A stretch of 64,000 nucleotides of DNA, taken from contig OZ022242.1 in assembly GCA_963978895.1 (NCBI GenBank), positions 3,497,745-3,561,744 on the forward strand. The letters run 5' to 3'. This document shows, piece after piece, positions 63,000 through 64,000 of this stretch. A program made the translations under genes and the position numbers. The stretch is from Erpobdella octoculata (lineage: Eukaryota; Annelida; Clitellata; Hirudinida; Erpobdellidae). A model generated the notes under the pieces. That model was not told where the DNA came from. It saw only the letters and a program-made list of their open reading frames with translations, and ran no database searches. Numbering within the stretch: position 1 is the first letter of the stretch; every line of letters starts with the position of its first letter.

Positions 63000-64000
63000 G
63001 TTTCTAAATCTCTGTTACAATTAAAAGGGTTTAATAATTAATTTAAAAAAATGCAAGTACTAATAATAATTGTGACATAATTACCACTAATTTGTTACTT
63101 GTTTGTTAACACCAAATTAATACATACTAACCTGTTTCTGTTTTTATTAGAATGTTTAACATGCAAAATACTATTTGGTACAATTTGATAAAAATATACT
63201 ATTGAAAAGTACAAAAACTTATATTTATTCAAATTATTTTCATTTTGTTTCAAAATTGCAACCTGCATCCCAACAATATTAACGGATTACAACAACGAGT
63301 GCAAAATTAGGGGCTCTCAGTTACAATGTAAATTAAGTTAATTAAAAAAATCATTTTATTGTTGAACTCTGGAAAAGTCTTAATTAATTGTTCTGTTTAG
63401 CAATTGTAAAAGTATTTAAACACAATGTAATTAGAATATCTAATTGAGTTTTTATAGAAAATGCCTACTCAAAACAACAAATTTACCTCAACCCAGACTA
63501 AAAAACTGGTTACAAACTTTTTCTCGGGTTTTTTAAAAACTAGCTAGAAAACATAGCAAGCAAGGAATATAAGAAACAATGAAAACAATTAAAGTTTTAT
63601 TTTGGTAAATTTGAATAGTTATTGAATTATTTATTTACGCTTTATTTTAAATGAAACAAAGAAAATGTCAATTTTAAAAACATTATTTTGCTATCAATGA
63701 CGCAAGTTCTTCTTACAGACGACATCCTTTGCAGAGCACCATGCTATGCTGAACACGAACAATCGTGTTCTAAGCCTGTAAAGCCACTAATGTTCAGTGT
63801 GATACTAATGTGCAATTGATTTTAATGTGGCCAACCGGACAACTAGTGGAGTACATCAGGAAGAAATCTGAAAAACATGAGGAAAGGTTTTCCAATAATA
63901 GAATTAAAAACCTGTTGACGAGAGATTTTTTCAAACTAATTTAACAAAAACTTTAAATTTGAAAATATAATAATTAGATCAAAAATGCAAATTTTTATTA
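63000..64000. other. AT-rich end of window, no gene supported
   Basis: A minus-strand stretch 63779-63716 lies between an acceptor-like gctttacag and a donor-like GTAAGA and could encode about 20 residues, but nothing supports it further. Confidence 0.35.

Overview
Eukaryotic (animal) nuclear DNA. Genes are split by GT-AG introns of up to 7.4 kb, the background is AT-rich, and di-, tri- and tetranucleotide runs, minisatellites and degraded transposons are very dense. Gene content (fucolectin/EGF/FN3 receptor tyrosine phosphatase, UCHL5, pyruvate dehydrogenase kinase, PAN + FAM3/ILEI secreted protein) and repeat style suggest a lophotrochozoan, perhaps an annelid such as a leech. The sequence alone does not settle the species.

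Layout. (1) 1-28318, + strand: the 3' 25 exons of a receptor-type protein tyrosine phosphatase, 1178 residues plus stop. They encode the end of a fucolectin/discoidin-like domain, two EGF-like modules, FN3-like modules, a TM helix, an intact catalytic D1 and a D2 that has lost its catalytic residues. The 5' end lies outside the window. (2) 30399-35959, - strand: a complete 11-exon UCHL5/UCH37-type proteasomal deubiquitinase (324 aa), tail-to-tail with the phosphatase. (3) 39790-51136, + strand: a complete 10-exon mitochondrial pyruvate dehydrogenase kinase (429 aa), divergent from UCHL5. (4) 57100-62999, - strand: a probable secreted PAN/apple + FAM3/ILEI-domain protein, partly resolved. (5) 57867-59838, + strand, in an intron of (4): a very young LTR retrotransposon. 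Its two 189-bp LTRs are identical by eye, and it has a primer-binding-site-like segment, a polypurine tract and one intact 506-codon ORF with an N-terminal SAP motif, but no pol.

Other mobile DNA: six hAT-type elements with perfect 8-bp target duplications (one keeps a hAT C-terminal transposase fragment); three CR1/L2-like LINE fragments; a SINE-like element sharing its 3' tail with one of those LINEs; a 1.7-kb foldback element with ~170-bp inverted arms; Helitron-like elements; a small palindromic MITE. 

The most unusual pattern is at exon edges. At several intron boundaries a minisatellite begins or ends exactly at the splice site. In two cases (25585-25760 and 62437-62665) each repeat unit re-creates the 5' splice-site motif, giving tandem arrays of candidate donors directly after an exon. 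All exon models here were built by hand from splice signals, reading phase and protein similarity recalled from memory; no alignment program was run.
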